This document shows, one piece after another, positions 16,534-23,509 of a stretch of DNA of 23,531 nucleotides. This DNA comes from an uncultured Mollicutes bacterium (lineage in GTDB: Bacteria > Bacillota_I > Bacilli_A > Acholeplasmatales > Anaeroplasmataceae). The first letter of the stretch is position 1. Each line of letters opens with the position of its first letter. Made by a program: the position numbers and the translations under genes. Where the stretch lies: NCBI GenBank assembly GCA_900540705.1, contig UQGR01000032.1, positions 1 to 23,531 of the forward strand, given 5' to 3'. The notes beneath the pieces were generated by a model, which did not search any database, was not told where the DNA came from, and saw only the letters and a program-made list of their open reading frames with translations.

Positions 16534-17021
16534 AGGGCAATATCCAGAATGGAATCTTCAATCAGATACGCCATTTCTTCATCATAGGAGGAATCACAAA
16601 TCTGCTCATCAGGTATAATCAAATATTTGATTTCCCCATTGGCCAAGATTTCATTATTTTCATTTAATATTTCACATTCTGCAATAAAATAGCGACTCGT
16701 CGCCTTGGTTATTCTGCCAACTCCCTTTAACTCAACCCCATAAGGAACAGGCTTCCGGTATTTCGTTTGAAGGTCAAAGGTCACAGCTAACTTCTTAGGC
16801 TCTATAATCCAAAAGGCTCGACAAGCCAGCTCATCAAGCATAGCACTAATCATTCCTCCATGAACTCTACCAGGGTAGCTTTGATGTTCCTCCTTAAAGA
16901 TGAAAAGTCCACACACACTATTGTCTTCCATCTCATAAAACTGTCCTTGAACTCCAAAAGCATTATCCATTCCACAAATCATACACATTTTGCTGTTATA
17001 TTGTTTTTTAATAACTTTCAT
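16530..17021 (-). CDS. PaaI-like hotdog-fold thioesterase
   Basis: A 163-residue member of the PaaI/4HBT hotdog superfamily, which hydrolyses acyl-CoA thioesters. The family core RVHGGMISAMLDELACRA (HGG...DE) is visible at about 53-70, followed by the strand pattern TFDLQTKYRKPVPYG and RYFIAECEIL. The N-terminus carries CMICG, a short Cys pair found in some relatives. A 30-residue acidic C-terminal tail is extra. It begins three bases after the stop of the acetyltransferase fusion gene, behind GAGGATTAGG, and ends in an ATGA overlap with rsuA. This three-gene order does not reveal a pathway; the acyl substrate is unknown. Confidence 0.85.
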   Translation of the reverse strand: MKVIKKQYNSKMCMICGMDNAFGVQGQFYEMEDNSVCGLFIFKEEHQSYPGRVHGGMISAMLDELACRAFWIIEPKKLAVTFDLQTKYRKPVPYGVELKGVGRITKATSRYFIAECEILNENNEILANGEIKYLIIPDEQICDSSYDEEMAYLIEDSILDIAL

Positions 17022-17024
17022 ATC

Positions 17025-18104
17025 CTAATCCTCATAATCTTCATAATCGTCAAACAAATGAATATTTTTTTCTAATAATTTTTTTACATAAAGATAACAT
17101 TTTTTTGCATCTACAATATAGGTTTTACTATTTCCAATATAGGTCTTTTTGGCAATCCCTTGTTTTAAAAGGTGGGGCAATAGCTTATGATAATGCTCAC
17201 TTAAATGCGCATTTTTTGTTGAGTAATGCCTTGGCATATAATACTCTATAGTCCTACCATAGCCTTTAGAGGTGAAATGATAGATGTGGTCTGTAAACCT
17301 ATCCTCCACCTGAAACTCCTCTTCTATGCTGTGAATAAAGGTATTCTTTGTTAGAGGTGCTCCCATAAACAAGATTTTTGCATCATACGCCTTCAAAGCT
17401 CCAAAACAGCCTTGGGGACTTACAGGTGTTGTGCTATGTAAATCTAAATCTAAATAGGCTTCCTTGTTTACTCCATAGGCGCATACGGAGTGGGTAGGAT
17501 GAAGACTACGCTTAAACCCATTTGTTTTCAAAGCAATATTCGTAAGAGTTCCCACACAGGAAGGGGTATGCTCAGCCTCAAATACCTGATGATCCTCACG
17601 TATCGTAGCCCAAGTATGCGTCGGAAAAATAAGTAAGCCTTTATCTACTGTCTCCTGAAGGGCAGCAATAATATCTTCTCCTCTACAATTTCCAAAGCTT
17701 TTCAGACTTGAATGTATCATAAGGGTATCCTCCCGCTTGATTCCATTTCTCTTCAAGTCAAAAAGCAAGTCCTCCTTCGTCGTCGTAAGCATTTCAATAT
17801 GGGAATTAAAATATTGTTCTATAAAGTAGGTCTTATTATAAATTTCTTCCTTTGAAAATCTTTGATTGGACACAACAAGCTTATCCTCATCTGCTTCTCG
17901 ATGGATGATGGCAATCACCTGCCCTTCATAGTTATCTATAGGATAATCCAAATCTAAAATATAGGCGTCAATTTCCTCTGAATCTATAGGTGAAATTGTA
18001 TTTGGAATATATCCATAATTGATAGGATACCTTATATCTTTACATTCGGGATGAATACTTCCCAAAGGACGGTCAACATGAACCAGAACCTGTTTACCTA
18101 GCAT
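17025..18104 (-). CDS. Fusion of pyrophosphatase-like domain and AAC(3)-type acetyltransferase
   Basis: A 359-residue two-domain protein. Residues 1-105 look like a small family I inorganic pyrophosphatase-like domain: VLVHVDRPLGSIHP, YPINYGYIPNT and DSEEIDAYILD. In the last, the DGDPxD metal motif has become DSEEID, so activity is doubtful. Residues 110-359 are an AAC(3)/YokD-type acetyl-CoA-dependent N-acetyltransferase: DTLMIHSSLKSFG, FPTHTW, RSLHPTHS (199-206) and NTFIHSIEEE (254-263). Such enzymes acetylate aminoglycosides or, in YokD/FrbF relatives, other amines. I would not call resistance. A longer reading from 18152 exists, but AAAGGAG six bases before the ATG at 18104 settles the start; the extra part lies in a hairpin. 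First of three tightly packed genes with the thioesterase and rsuA. Confidence 0.85.
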   Translation of the reverse strand: MLGKQVLVHVDRPLGSIHPECKDIRYPINYGYIPNTISPIDSEEIDAYILDLDYPIDNYEGQVIAIIHREADEDKLVVSNQRFSKEEIYNKTYFIEQYFNSHIEMLTTTKEDLLFDLKRNGIKREDTLMIHSSLKSFGNCRGEDIIAALQETVDKGLLIFPTHTWATIREDHQVFEAEHTPSCVGTLTNIALKTNGFKRSLHPTHSVCAYGVNKEAYLDLDLHSTTPVSPQGCFGALKAYDAKILFMGAPLTKNTFIHSIEEEFQVEDRFTDHIYHFTSKGYGRTIEYYMPRHYSTKNAHLSEHYHKLLPHLLKQGIAKKTYIGNSKTYIVDAKKCYLYVKKLLEKNIHLFDDYEDYED

Positions 18105-18124
18105 TCTGTGCTCCTTTCTATAAT

Positions 18125-18146
18125 ATAAAAGGTCCAAAATGGACCT
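18125..18146 (-). terminator. Hairpin after the CBM gene, leaky terminator
   Basis: A perfect seven-pair stem (AGGTCCA with TGGACCT) with a three-base loop starts five bases after the CBM gene stop. It is followed on the minus strand by TTTATATTAT, an interrupted T-run. I see no clear promoter for the downstream acetyltransferase gene, so this may be a partial terminator. Confidence 0.5.
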
Positions 18147-18151
18147 ATTCA

Positions 18152-19039
18152 TTACTCTTGTCTAAAATTATAAATCAAATCTTCAACTGCAATATCCTTG
18201 TCTACCAAAATATAATTGTGGTTGACGATTTCTTCCTTCCAAATACCCTTTTCAACGTCTGTCCAATTCTTGCTGCGACATATCTTAAACTCCAATGCCG
18301 TATGCTTTGGAAAACTCATTGTTGCAGTAAAGGTGTCATCTGCATTTCTTTGCATCCTCACTGCTTTATCTGGATTCCATTGATCATAGCTTGTTACAAT
18401 ATATAAATCTCCTGCTGCGCCTACTGCTTCATACATTAGCTTTGCAGTAAAGTGGACATTGCATACTTCTAGTACCTCAGTAGAAGTTTCCTCTTCATCA
18501 TCCTCTTCTACCTCATCTTCTTCCTCTAAATCGTCTTCTACAAATACTTCATCACCCTCAGCCAAGGTTTTAACATATTTCTTAATTAATCCTTCCTCTA
18601 AAAGTGTATCAAAGCTTCTTGGATAGAAAACCTCCTGATAATTTATATCCTCAGCAAGGCAAAGCTGAATAGCTCCTGCCTTAGATAGGGCAATCTCCAA
18701 TAATTCTAAAGCGTATTTTAATCCACGATTACTTTTAATTGAAACCACCATTGGATAAATTTGTCCCTGCTTCTTATCAGAAACATCCTTAAATCTATAT
18801 TTTGTTCCCTCATACTCCTTTGGATCCAATGCCAAATGCAGAGATAAATGCTTAACAGCAAGCTTAATAACAGCCACCTTTACTCTGCCTACAGAAATGG
18901 TTTCCTTGCTGAAGCTTAGTCTTGTTGATACTCTCTTACGTGTTGCACATAAATCCTTAATTGCCTGATAATGAGGTATAGTTTCCTGTGATAAAATTAA
19001 TTTTGCTGCAAATGATTTTTTATATGTAATCTTCTCCAT
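18152..19039 (-). CDS. Cytoplasmic protein with CBM20-like starch-binding domain
   Basis: A 295-residue protein without signal peptide. Residues 5-130 form an uncharacterised Firmicutes domain with the recurring pattern RKRVSTRLSFSKE, GRVKVAV, LALDPKEYEGTKYRFKDVSD and IKSNRGLKYALELL. I recall similar segments in clostridial hypothetical proteins but know no function. An acidic low-complexity linker (about 162-190, nearly all Glu/Asp) joins it to a C-terminal domain (195-290) that resembles CBM20/CBM48 carbohydrate binding: LYIVTSYDQWNPDKAVRMQ, ALEFKICRSKNW and a late IWKEEIVNHNYIL. This would bind glycogen or starch inside the cell. ATG 19039 has AAAGG nine bases before it; a TTG at 19048 would abut that site. 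An extended -10 promoter lies upstream. Confidence 0.72.
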   Translation of the reverse strand: MEKITYKKSFAAKLILSQETIPHYQAIKDLCATRKRVSTRLSFSKETISVGRVKVAVIKLAVKHLSLHLALDPKEYEGTKYRFKDVSDKKQGQIYPMVVSIKSNRGLKYALELLEIALSKAGAIQLCLAEDINYQEVFYPRSFDTLLEEGLIKKYVKTLAEGDEVFVEDDLEEEDEVEEDDEEETSTEVLEVCNVHFTAKLMYEAVGAAGDLYIVTSYDQWNPDKAVRMQRNADDTFTATMSFPKHTALEFKICRSKNWTDVEKGIWKEEIVNHNYILVDKDIAVEDLIYNFRQE

Positions 19040-19072
19040 AAATCTCAACCTTTCACTTTTTATCCATTAGCC

Positions 19073-19081
19073 ATTATAACA
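19073..19081 (-). promoter_or_regulatory. Promoter of the CBM gene (extended -10)
   Basis: Minus strand: TG-T-TATAAT, a perfect extended -10 element. It gives a leader of about 27 nt. No -35 match. Confidence 0.6.
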
Positions 19082-19175
19082 TAAAAAATTACATTTTAAT
19101 ACTTTTTTAGAAAAAATATTCATTTGTCCCAAATATTTACCTAGGGAAATCATAAAAATAATATTAGGTGGTAAA

Positions 19176-19898
19176 ATGCAGATTTTAATTCTAGGATTTT
19201 TAATTCCATTAATTGGTACTACATTAGGGGCAATGCTCGTTTTTTTATTAAAAAAAGAGATTAATAAAAATATAAAAAATTTATTGCAGGGCTTCGCAGC
19301 AGGAGTTATGCTAGCTGCTTCTATTTGGAGTCTCATCATACCAGCTATTGAGCTTTCTGGTGATAATCCCTATACCTGCTATATTCCTGCAGCAATAGGA
19401 TTTATTTTAGGAATGCTTAGCCTAATGGTTTTTGATATGTTTATTCAAAAAAGGAAAAAAAGTGTAAATATGCTGAATCTAGCTGTAATCATCCATAATA
19501 TTCCGGAAGGATTATCCGTAGGTGTGGCTTTTGCGGCTGCAATGACTGGAGATGTCTTTATCGCTACTACGGCCTTAGCCTTAAGTTTAGGAATTGGAAT
19601 ACAGAATATCCCTGAAGGGAGCATTATCTCCTTAAACCTTGTGCCTGAAAAAACGAAATTCAAAGCATTTTTACATGGCTTTTTATCAGGCGTAGTAGAG
19701 CCAATTGCCAGTATTGTTGCCTATCTTTTGATGTATTATATCAACCCTACCATGCCATACTTATTAAGCTTTGCTGCTGGAGCTATGATTTTTGTGGTAG
19801 TAGATGAACTCATTCCTTCCTCTAGTGGAAAGCTTTGTAATATAGGAATATGCATAGGCTTTGTCATCATGATGGTACTTGATGTGATGCTAGGGTAG
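19176..19898 (+). CDS. ZIP family metal transporter
   Basis: Imports divalent cations such as Zn2+, Fe2+ or Mn2+ through the membrane. The 240-residue protein is mostly hydrophobic helices with the two ZIP metal-site helices HNIPEGLSVG (107-116) and QNIPEGSIIS (143-152), and a Glu-Pro in the following helix (SGVVEPIAS). The short polar loop around QKRKKS (91-96) is the variable loop between helices 3 and 4. It resembles the GufA/ZupT branch. AGGTGG precedes the ATG at good spacing. A convincing promoter was not found in the 136-base gap to the divergent CBM gene. No metal-regulator box was recognised. The gene is followed by an AT-only palindrome at 19909-19924. Confidence 0.9.
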   Translation: MQILILGFLIPLIGTTLGAMLVFLLKKEINKNIKNLLQGFAAGVMLAASIWSLIIPAIELSGDNPYTCYIPAAIGFILGMLSLMVFDMFIQKRKKSVNMLNLAVIIHNIPEGLSVGVAFAAAMTGDVFIATTALALSLGIGIQNIPEGSIISLNLVPEKTKFKAFLHGFLSGVVEPIASIVAYLLMYYINPTMPYLLSFAAGAMIFVVVDELIPSSSGKLCNIGICIGFVIMMVLDVMLG

Positions 19899-19908
19899 CT
19901 CTACATAC

Positions 19909-19924
19909 TTTATTTTAAAATAAA
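19909..19924. repeat. 16-base AT-only palindrome between ZIP and barnase genes
   Basis: TTTATTTT followed by its reverse complement, with no loop. It lies 11 bases after the ZIP stop and just before the -35 position of the barnase promoter. It could be a weak terminator or an operator, or a chance result of the base composition. Confidence 0.3.
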
Positions 19925-19945
19925 CTTTCGTTTCAGTATTTCCTA

Positions 19946-19954
19946 TGCTATAAT
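19946..19954 (+). promoter_or_regulatory. Promoter of the barnase-barstar operon (extended -10)
   Basis: TG-C-TATAAT, a perfect extended -10 element, 30 bases before the barnase ATG. The leader contains AAGGAAGTAGG. Confidence 0.7.
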
Positions 19955-19983
19955 TTTATTAAACAAGGAAGTAGGCTGATGCA

Positions 19984-20643
19984 ATGAAAAAACTTTTTAT
20001 ATTCTTAAACCTCTTTTTCCTAATATGTCTTACTAGCTGTACAGAAAAAATAGTAACCTCCTCACCAAGCTTTATCGTATCCTTTGATAGCATGGGTGGT
20101 AGCATAGTATCTGAGCAGATTGTTGAAGCAGGTCAAAAGGCAATAAAGCCGACAAATCCATTTAAAGAGAACTCAACTTTTTTAGGATGGTATGAGGATG
20201 AAACTTTATTTGATTTTAATACAGAGATTACAAAGGATACCTACTTAACCGCAAGCTGGGAAGAAATCTTTCAAAACTACGGATTGCCAGTCTTGACAAT
20301 AACTTTAGAAGATATCACTATCAGTCAAAGTGGGTATTACACAAGTATGGAGGAGGTTGGCAGCTTTATCTATTCCTTCCATAGACTTCCAGACAATTAC
20401 CGAACTAAAAGTCAATTTAACAAGCAGGATTATACGGAACAAAATAAGCTCAGTGTTGGAGGAGATGTTTTCTATAACCGAGAAGGGCTTCTTCCAGCCA
20501 AAACAGGACGAACCTTCACGGAATGTGACATAGATTATAAAGGAGGAGCTCGAGGAGCGAGACGCATTGTCTATTCCTCTGATTTTCTAATCTTCTATAC
20601 GAACGACCACTATAGTAGCTTTTATATCCTGAGGTTCCTATGA
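19984..20643 (+). CDS. Lipoprotein with InlB-type repeat and barnase-type ribonuclease domain
   Basis: A 219-residue surface lipoprotein with a guanyl-specific RNase domain. Residues 1-19 are a lipoprotein signal with lipobox LTSC (lipidated C19). Residues 30-93 are one InlB B/Listeria-Bacteroides repeat (VSFDSMGGS ... FLGWYEDE ... LTASWEE). Residues 98-219 match barnase closely: HRLPDNYRTKS, GGDVFYNREG, SSDFLIFYTNDHYSSF. All catalytic residues are kept: K142 (barnase K27), E180 (E73), R190 (R83), R194 (R87) and H209 (H102). It should cut RNA outside the cell, tethered to the membrane. The stop overlaps the barstar start (ATGA), as expected when the inhibitor must be made with the enzyme. Role (nutrient RNA scavenging or attack on neighbours) is open. 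Confidence 0.92.
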   Translation: MKKLFIFLNLFFLICLTSCTEKIVTSSPSFIVSFDSMGGSIVSEQIVEAGQKAIKPTNPFKENSTFLGWYEDETLFDFNTEITKDTYLTASWEEIFQNYGLPVLTITLEDITISQSGYYTSMEEVGSFIYSFHRLPDNYRTKSQFNKQDYTEQNKLSVGGDVFYNREGLLPAKTGRTFTECDIDYKGGARGARRIVYSSDFLIFYTNDHYSSFYILRFL

Positions 20644-20891
20644 CAACATTAGAAATTGATTTATCCATTTTTAATACTAAGAAAAAACTTTTAGCATATT
20701 TTGCTTCTCATTTTAATGAAATGTATGGTTTGAATTATGATGCTTTGATTGATGTGCTAACCTTTATAAAAGAGCCTTTAACATTAGAGCTTTTGAAGGA
20801 AGACCAATATGAGGATTTAGAAGAATTAAAATCTATCTTAGAGATTATTCATGAAGAAAATTCTCTTATTACAATAGAAAATAAAACCTGA
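20640..20891 (+). CDS. Barstar-type ribonuclease inhibitor
   Basis: An 83-residue cytoplasmic protein that should bind and block the barnase domain encoded just upstream before export. It follows the barstar layout: strand LEIDLSIF, helix KKKLLAYFASHF, then YGLNYDALIDVLT (29-41), corresponding to the barnase-binding helix of barstar with the key Asp residues at D34 and D38 (barstar D35 and D39). The next strand PLTLELL and the C-terminal helix plus SLITI strand complete the fold. Length is near the usual 90. A GAGG site inside the end of the barnase gene and the ATGA overlap couple translation. A strong terminator overlaps its stop. No signal peptide, as required for an immunity protein. Confidence 0.9.
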   Translation: MTTLEIDLSIFNTKKKLLAYFASHFNEMYGLNYDALIDVLTFIKEPLTLELLKEDQYEDLEELKSILEIIHEENSLITIENKT

Positions 20892-20920
20892 TTTGGGCTT
20901 TTACCTAAATCAGGTTTTTT
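20883..20920 (+). terminator. Strong bidirectional terminator between barstar and the OB-fold lipoprotein
   Basis: A 15-pair stem (20883-20897 with 20904-20918, one G-U) with a six-base loop is followed by T residues on the plus strand and by TTTTATTTTC on the minus strand. It includes the barstar stop codon and lies nine bases beyond the stop of the convergent lipoprotein gene, so it serves both. Confidence 0.92.
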
Positions 20921-20928
20921 ATTGAAAA

Positions 20929-23253
20929 CTATTTCTTAAAATTTAAAGTATTGTAAACTGTCTCGCCTGCTTCGTTCGTTGCAGAAAGAACACAGCCTGT
21001 ATAATAGGTCTTCTTATTCCAATTACATAGCATCAATTCTACCTTAACTGTTTCACCATCAAACGCCTTTAACCAGTTATATTGGCTAGCTGATGAACAA
21101 TATAACCTCAATTCTTTTTCTGTATTCGTTGGAGATACCACATAAATGTTTGTATAGTTCTTTTCCTCAACCACCTTAATCATAGCATCTAGAACAAAAA
21201 CTTGTGCTGTGAAATCCTCTTCAATAGACAGAGCCATTAACTCTTCTAGAGTTTTCGTAGAATCGAAGGTTGTCTTATCGTACTCATTTTTTCCATAAAG
21301 GTTTACAATCAGCTCACAATCTAAAATGACAGACTGGCCATAACAATACGCCTTTCCCTCTTCATTTTGATGACCGAAAAGTGTTCTATTTCCCTTTAAG
21401 ATAACTTCATTTCCTAAGGAAACCTTTTCTAAGGTTTCTGCTTCCTTAACCGTAATGGCGATTGCACCTGTAGAATCAATCAAATAGAAGCCAACTTTAT
21501 TCACTAAAGAAGGGCCTACGATTCCTCTTACATATACTTCTGTACTGCTTGGCGTAGTCACTGCCCCAGCCAATGGATCAATATCTAGCACTTCCTTGAT
21601 GGTCTTTGTTTCAGGTAACTCTAGAGCTACTACTTCTATGTCAAGGGTTACAGAATATTCTGCATAGTCCATATACTTAGATTTTATGGTTATTGTCGCT
21701 GTACCCTCCTGATTCGTATGCATGAAAAGCTTGTCTCCTTCTAAAACAAAGCTTACAACATCAGGGTTACTGGAGCTATATTCTAATTGTACGTTTTGAA
21801 TTCCTAATAAATCAGAAGAAACACTAGTAATCAATTCTAAGTAAGGATCACTATTATATTTCTTTTCAAACTGGTCTACTCCATAATATGTGACAGCAAA
21901 TTCAGAGGAATCCTCTAAATCAAATACATAGCCATCATCAAATACTTCTATTGGGAATAATCTCCAGGAACAGCCAGCCACATTAGATTTTGCATTTATA
22001 GCTGAGAGATAAACCGTACAAATCTTGCCATCAAACTCATCTAGCCACTCATAATCTTTACCATTACATTGGGTATAAACATAGGAGCCTGTCACTCCGT
22101 CTATATCATCAATATAGTAATTCACAAAACCAGCACCAGGAACCTTTTTGACTAACGCATTAACCTTAAATATTGTGGTAGTTATATTCTCAGTAACTGG
22201 GGTATCCATAATAGCCTTCACAGTAGATTCCTTTATCCAGCTCTTATCAAAAGCATTTGTGGTTTTTTCGTCATTTTCTAAAAGATAGGCAGAGGATAGC
22301 TGACAACAGCCCTCATATCCAAACTTTGCAGCATTGGCCTGTTCTGTATCTAAAATCCAGTAATCCTTTTCAGCAGCGATCGTAATCTTATTTCCTATTT
22401 GAACTCTAGGCGTAATTTGAGAATCGTATACATAGATAGATTCTGTAGAATCCACCAAATAGAATCCACTTGGAATCATACCATTTGCATAGGTGATTTT
22501 AGCGACAACACCTGTAACCTTCACCTTAGCTCCTTTTTCTGCCTCTCTAGCCTGTTTAACAGAGGCAGCAGTGTAATCTGCCTCATTAAATTCTACCTTT
22601 TTATGAACAACTTCTTTAATCCAAGCACTCTTCAGCTCAGCAGTACCATTATAATTCTCTAATAATCCGTAAAGGTATACCTCGTCTCCCGCATAAGGCT
22701 TATCCTCTAATTCACTATATCTATCTGCCCCATCTGCACTATAGGTTCCATATACATATAAGGAGCCCGTAGCATCTGAAATGGTCATTTCACCATAGGT
22801 AGGGTTTGTAATCTTATCTACTGTACCACGAATATAGAACCGTTCTGTAGATTTATATCCCTCAGGCTCACAAAGCTTCGTTGCCTCAGCACAAGTGATG
22901 ATTCTTTCCCATTTTGCATACAGAGTAGTGTTTGCAGAAATTATCTGTGTGTTAAAGTCAAAGACAAAAACCTTGGCAGCATCACTATACCATCCAGCAA
23001 ATACACAGCTTTCTTTGGTTGGATCAGCTGGCTTAGCGACCTTTCCTGCCTCATTTAATTTGACAGTTTCAATTACAGAACCACCATCTGTATCAAACTT
23101 AACCTCAATAGAGGTCGTTGGCTTTGGTGGATCAATTGGCTCTATCTGGTCTTCATCATCCTTTTTCTCTTCCTCTTTTGTTGTACAGGAGGTAAATCCA
23201 CCTATCACAACTAGACACAAAAATAAAACACCTAAAAATTTTTTTAACTTCAT
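20929..23253 (-). CDS. Large lipoprotein with InlB-type repeat, OB-fold modules and BIG domain
   Basis: A 774-residue surface lipoprotein. The signal ends in lipobox FTSC (C23), followed by a charged, Pro-rich linker (24-46). Residues about 47-115 are one InlB B repeat (VKFDTDGGS ... FAGWYSD ... TTLYAKWER), like the neighbouring barnase lipoprotein. Then come OB-fold modules of the YhcR type, clearest in FYIRGTVDKITNPTYGEMTI and GSLYVYGTY (about 130-215). Two paired units follow, about 225-455 and 545-774, on either side of an Ig/BIG-2-like domain (about 470-545, YSSSNPDVVSF). No catalytic nuclease motif was seen, so a binding or scaffold role is inferred. The ATG at 23253 follows AAAGGACAAAGGT; a longer reading to 23289 only adds charged residues before the signal. 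Confidence 0.82.
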   Translation of the reverse strand: MKLKKFLGVLFLCLVVIGGFTSCTTKEEEKKDDEDQIEPIDPPKPTTSIEVKFDTDGGSVIETVKLNEAGKVAKPADPTKESCVFAGWYSDAAKVFVFDFNTQIISANTTLYAKWERIITCAEATKLCEPEGYKSTERFYIRGTVDKITNPTYGEMTISDATGSLYVYGTYSADGADRYSELEDKPYAGDEVYLYGLLENYNGTAELKSAWIKEVVHKKVEFNEADYTAASVKQAREAEKGAKVKVTGVVAKITYANGMIPSGFYLVDSTESIYVYDSQITPRVQIGNKITIAAEKDYWILDTEQANAAKFGYEGCCQLSSAYLLENDEKTTNAFDKSWIKESTVKAIMDTPVTENITTTIFKVNALVKKVPGAGFVNYYIDDIDGVTGSYVYTQCNGKDYEWLDEFDGKICTVYLSAINAKSNVAGCSWRLFPIEVFDDGYVFDLEDSSEFAVTYYGVDQFEKKYNSDPYLELITSVSSDLLGIQNVQLEYSSSNPDVVSFVLEGDKLFMHTNQEGTATITIKSKYMDYAEYSVTLDIEVVALELPETKTIKEVLDIDPLAGAVTTPSSTEVYVRGIVGPSLVNKVGFYLIDSTGAIAITVKEAETLEKVSLGNEVILKGNRTLFGHQNEEGKAYCYGQSVILDCELIVNLYGKNEYDKTTFDSTKTLEELMALSIEEDFTAQVFVLDAMIKVVEEKNYTNIYVVSPTNTEKELRLYCSSASQYNWLKAFDGETVKVELMLCNWNKKTYYTGCVLSATNEAGETVYNTLNFKK

Positions 23254-23280
23254 ACCTTTGTCCTTTCTTCTCCTAACTTG

Positions 23281-23286
23281 ATTATA
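23281..23286 (-). promoter_or_regulatory. Candidate -10 of the OB-fold lipoprotein gene
   Basis: Perfect TATAAT on the minus strand, giving a leader of about 21 nt. No convincing -35 at the right spacing, so moderate confidence only. Confidence 0.45.
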
Positions 23287-23356
23287 CAAGATAAATGTCG
23301 AAAAGAAAAGTTATATTTATTTTTTTTAAATTTTGACAAGATTTTTAGAAATTGTA

Positions 23357-23385
23357 TTGATTTTGAAGAATAATAACTATATAAT
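23357..23385 (+). promoter_or_regulatory. Orphan plus-strand consensus promoter
   Basis: TTGATT, 17-base spacer, perfect TATAAT on the plus strand, divergent from the lipoprotein gene. No coding region follows inside the window. The predicted start site (about 23392) falls on a 14-base palindrome. Confidence 0.6.
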
Positions 23386-23391
23386 ATATGA

Positions 23392-23405
23392 GTCACTTAA
23401 GTGAC
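23392..23405. repeat. 14-base perfect palindrome at the predicted start site
   Basis: GTCACTTAAGTGAC is its own reverse complement. It covers the start site of the promoter at 23357-23385, a typical place for a repressor operator. The half-site AAGTGAC also occurs in the inverted repeat before marR (2359-2378). Confidence 0.5.
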
Positions 23406-23427
23406 ATTAATATCACAAACTCTGTAA

Positions 23428-23472
23428 GGAAAAGGACTAGAACGCAACTGGTCCTTTTCTATTTATATTTTT
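23428..23472 (+). terminator. Hairpin downstream of the orphan promoter
   Basis: A 13-pair stem (23428-23440 with 23448-23460, two G-U pairs) with a seven-base loop AACGCAA is followed by ATTTATATTTTT. It could end a short transcript of about 70-80 nt starting near 23392. Whether that transcript is a functional small RNA or a leader is unknown. Confidence 0.5.
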
Positions 23473-23485
23473 AAAGAATAACAAT

Positions 23486-23509
23486 CCACACGTCAAACGT
23501 GTGGTTTTT
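23486..23509 (+). terminator. Second perfect hairpin with T-run at the window end
   Basis: CCACACGT and ACGTGTGG form a perfect eight-pair stem around CAA, followed by five T residues. A smaller stem CCCT/AGGG follows at about 23516-23526. It fits a rho-independent terminator. Hairpins followed by such a stem also resemble the ends of IS200/IS605-type elements, but no transposase is in the window. Confidence 0.55.

Noticed and set aside
17025..18104. Aminoglycoside resistance gene
   Set aside because: The AAC(3)-type fold is shared by YokD/FrbF-like enzymes with other substrates. The fused domain and housekeeping neighbours give no sign of resistance.
19136..19164. Promoter TTTACC-17-TAATAT before the ZIP gene
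   Set aside because: The transcript would start after the ribosome-binding site, so it cannot serve as the normal promoter.
19067..19339. Minus-strand reading frame overlapping the start of the ZIP gene
   Set aside because: Antisense to the first transport helices and without a ribosome site; the ZIP gene is clearly the real one.
22895..23281. Plus-strand reading frame of 128 codons
   Set aside because: It is antisense to the signal peptide and InlB region of the lipoprotein gene, rich in Ser from complementing acidic codons, with no recognisable motif.
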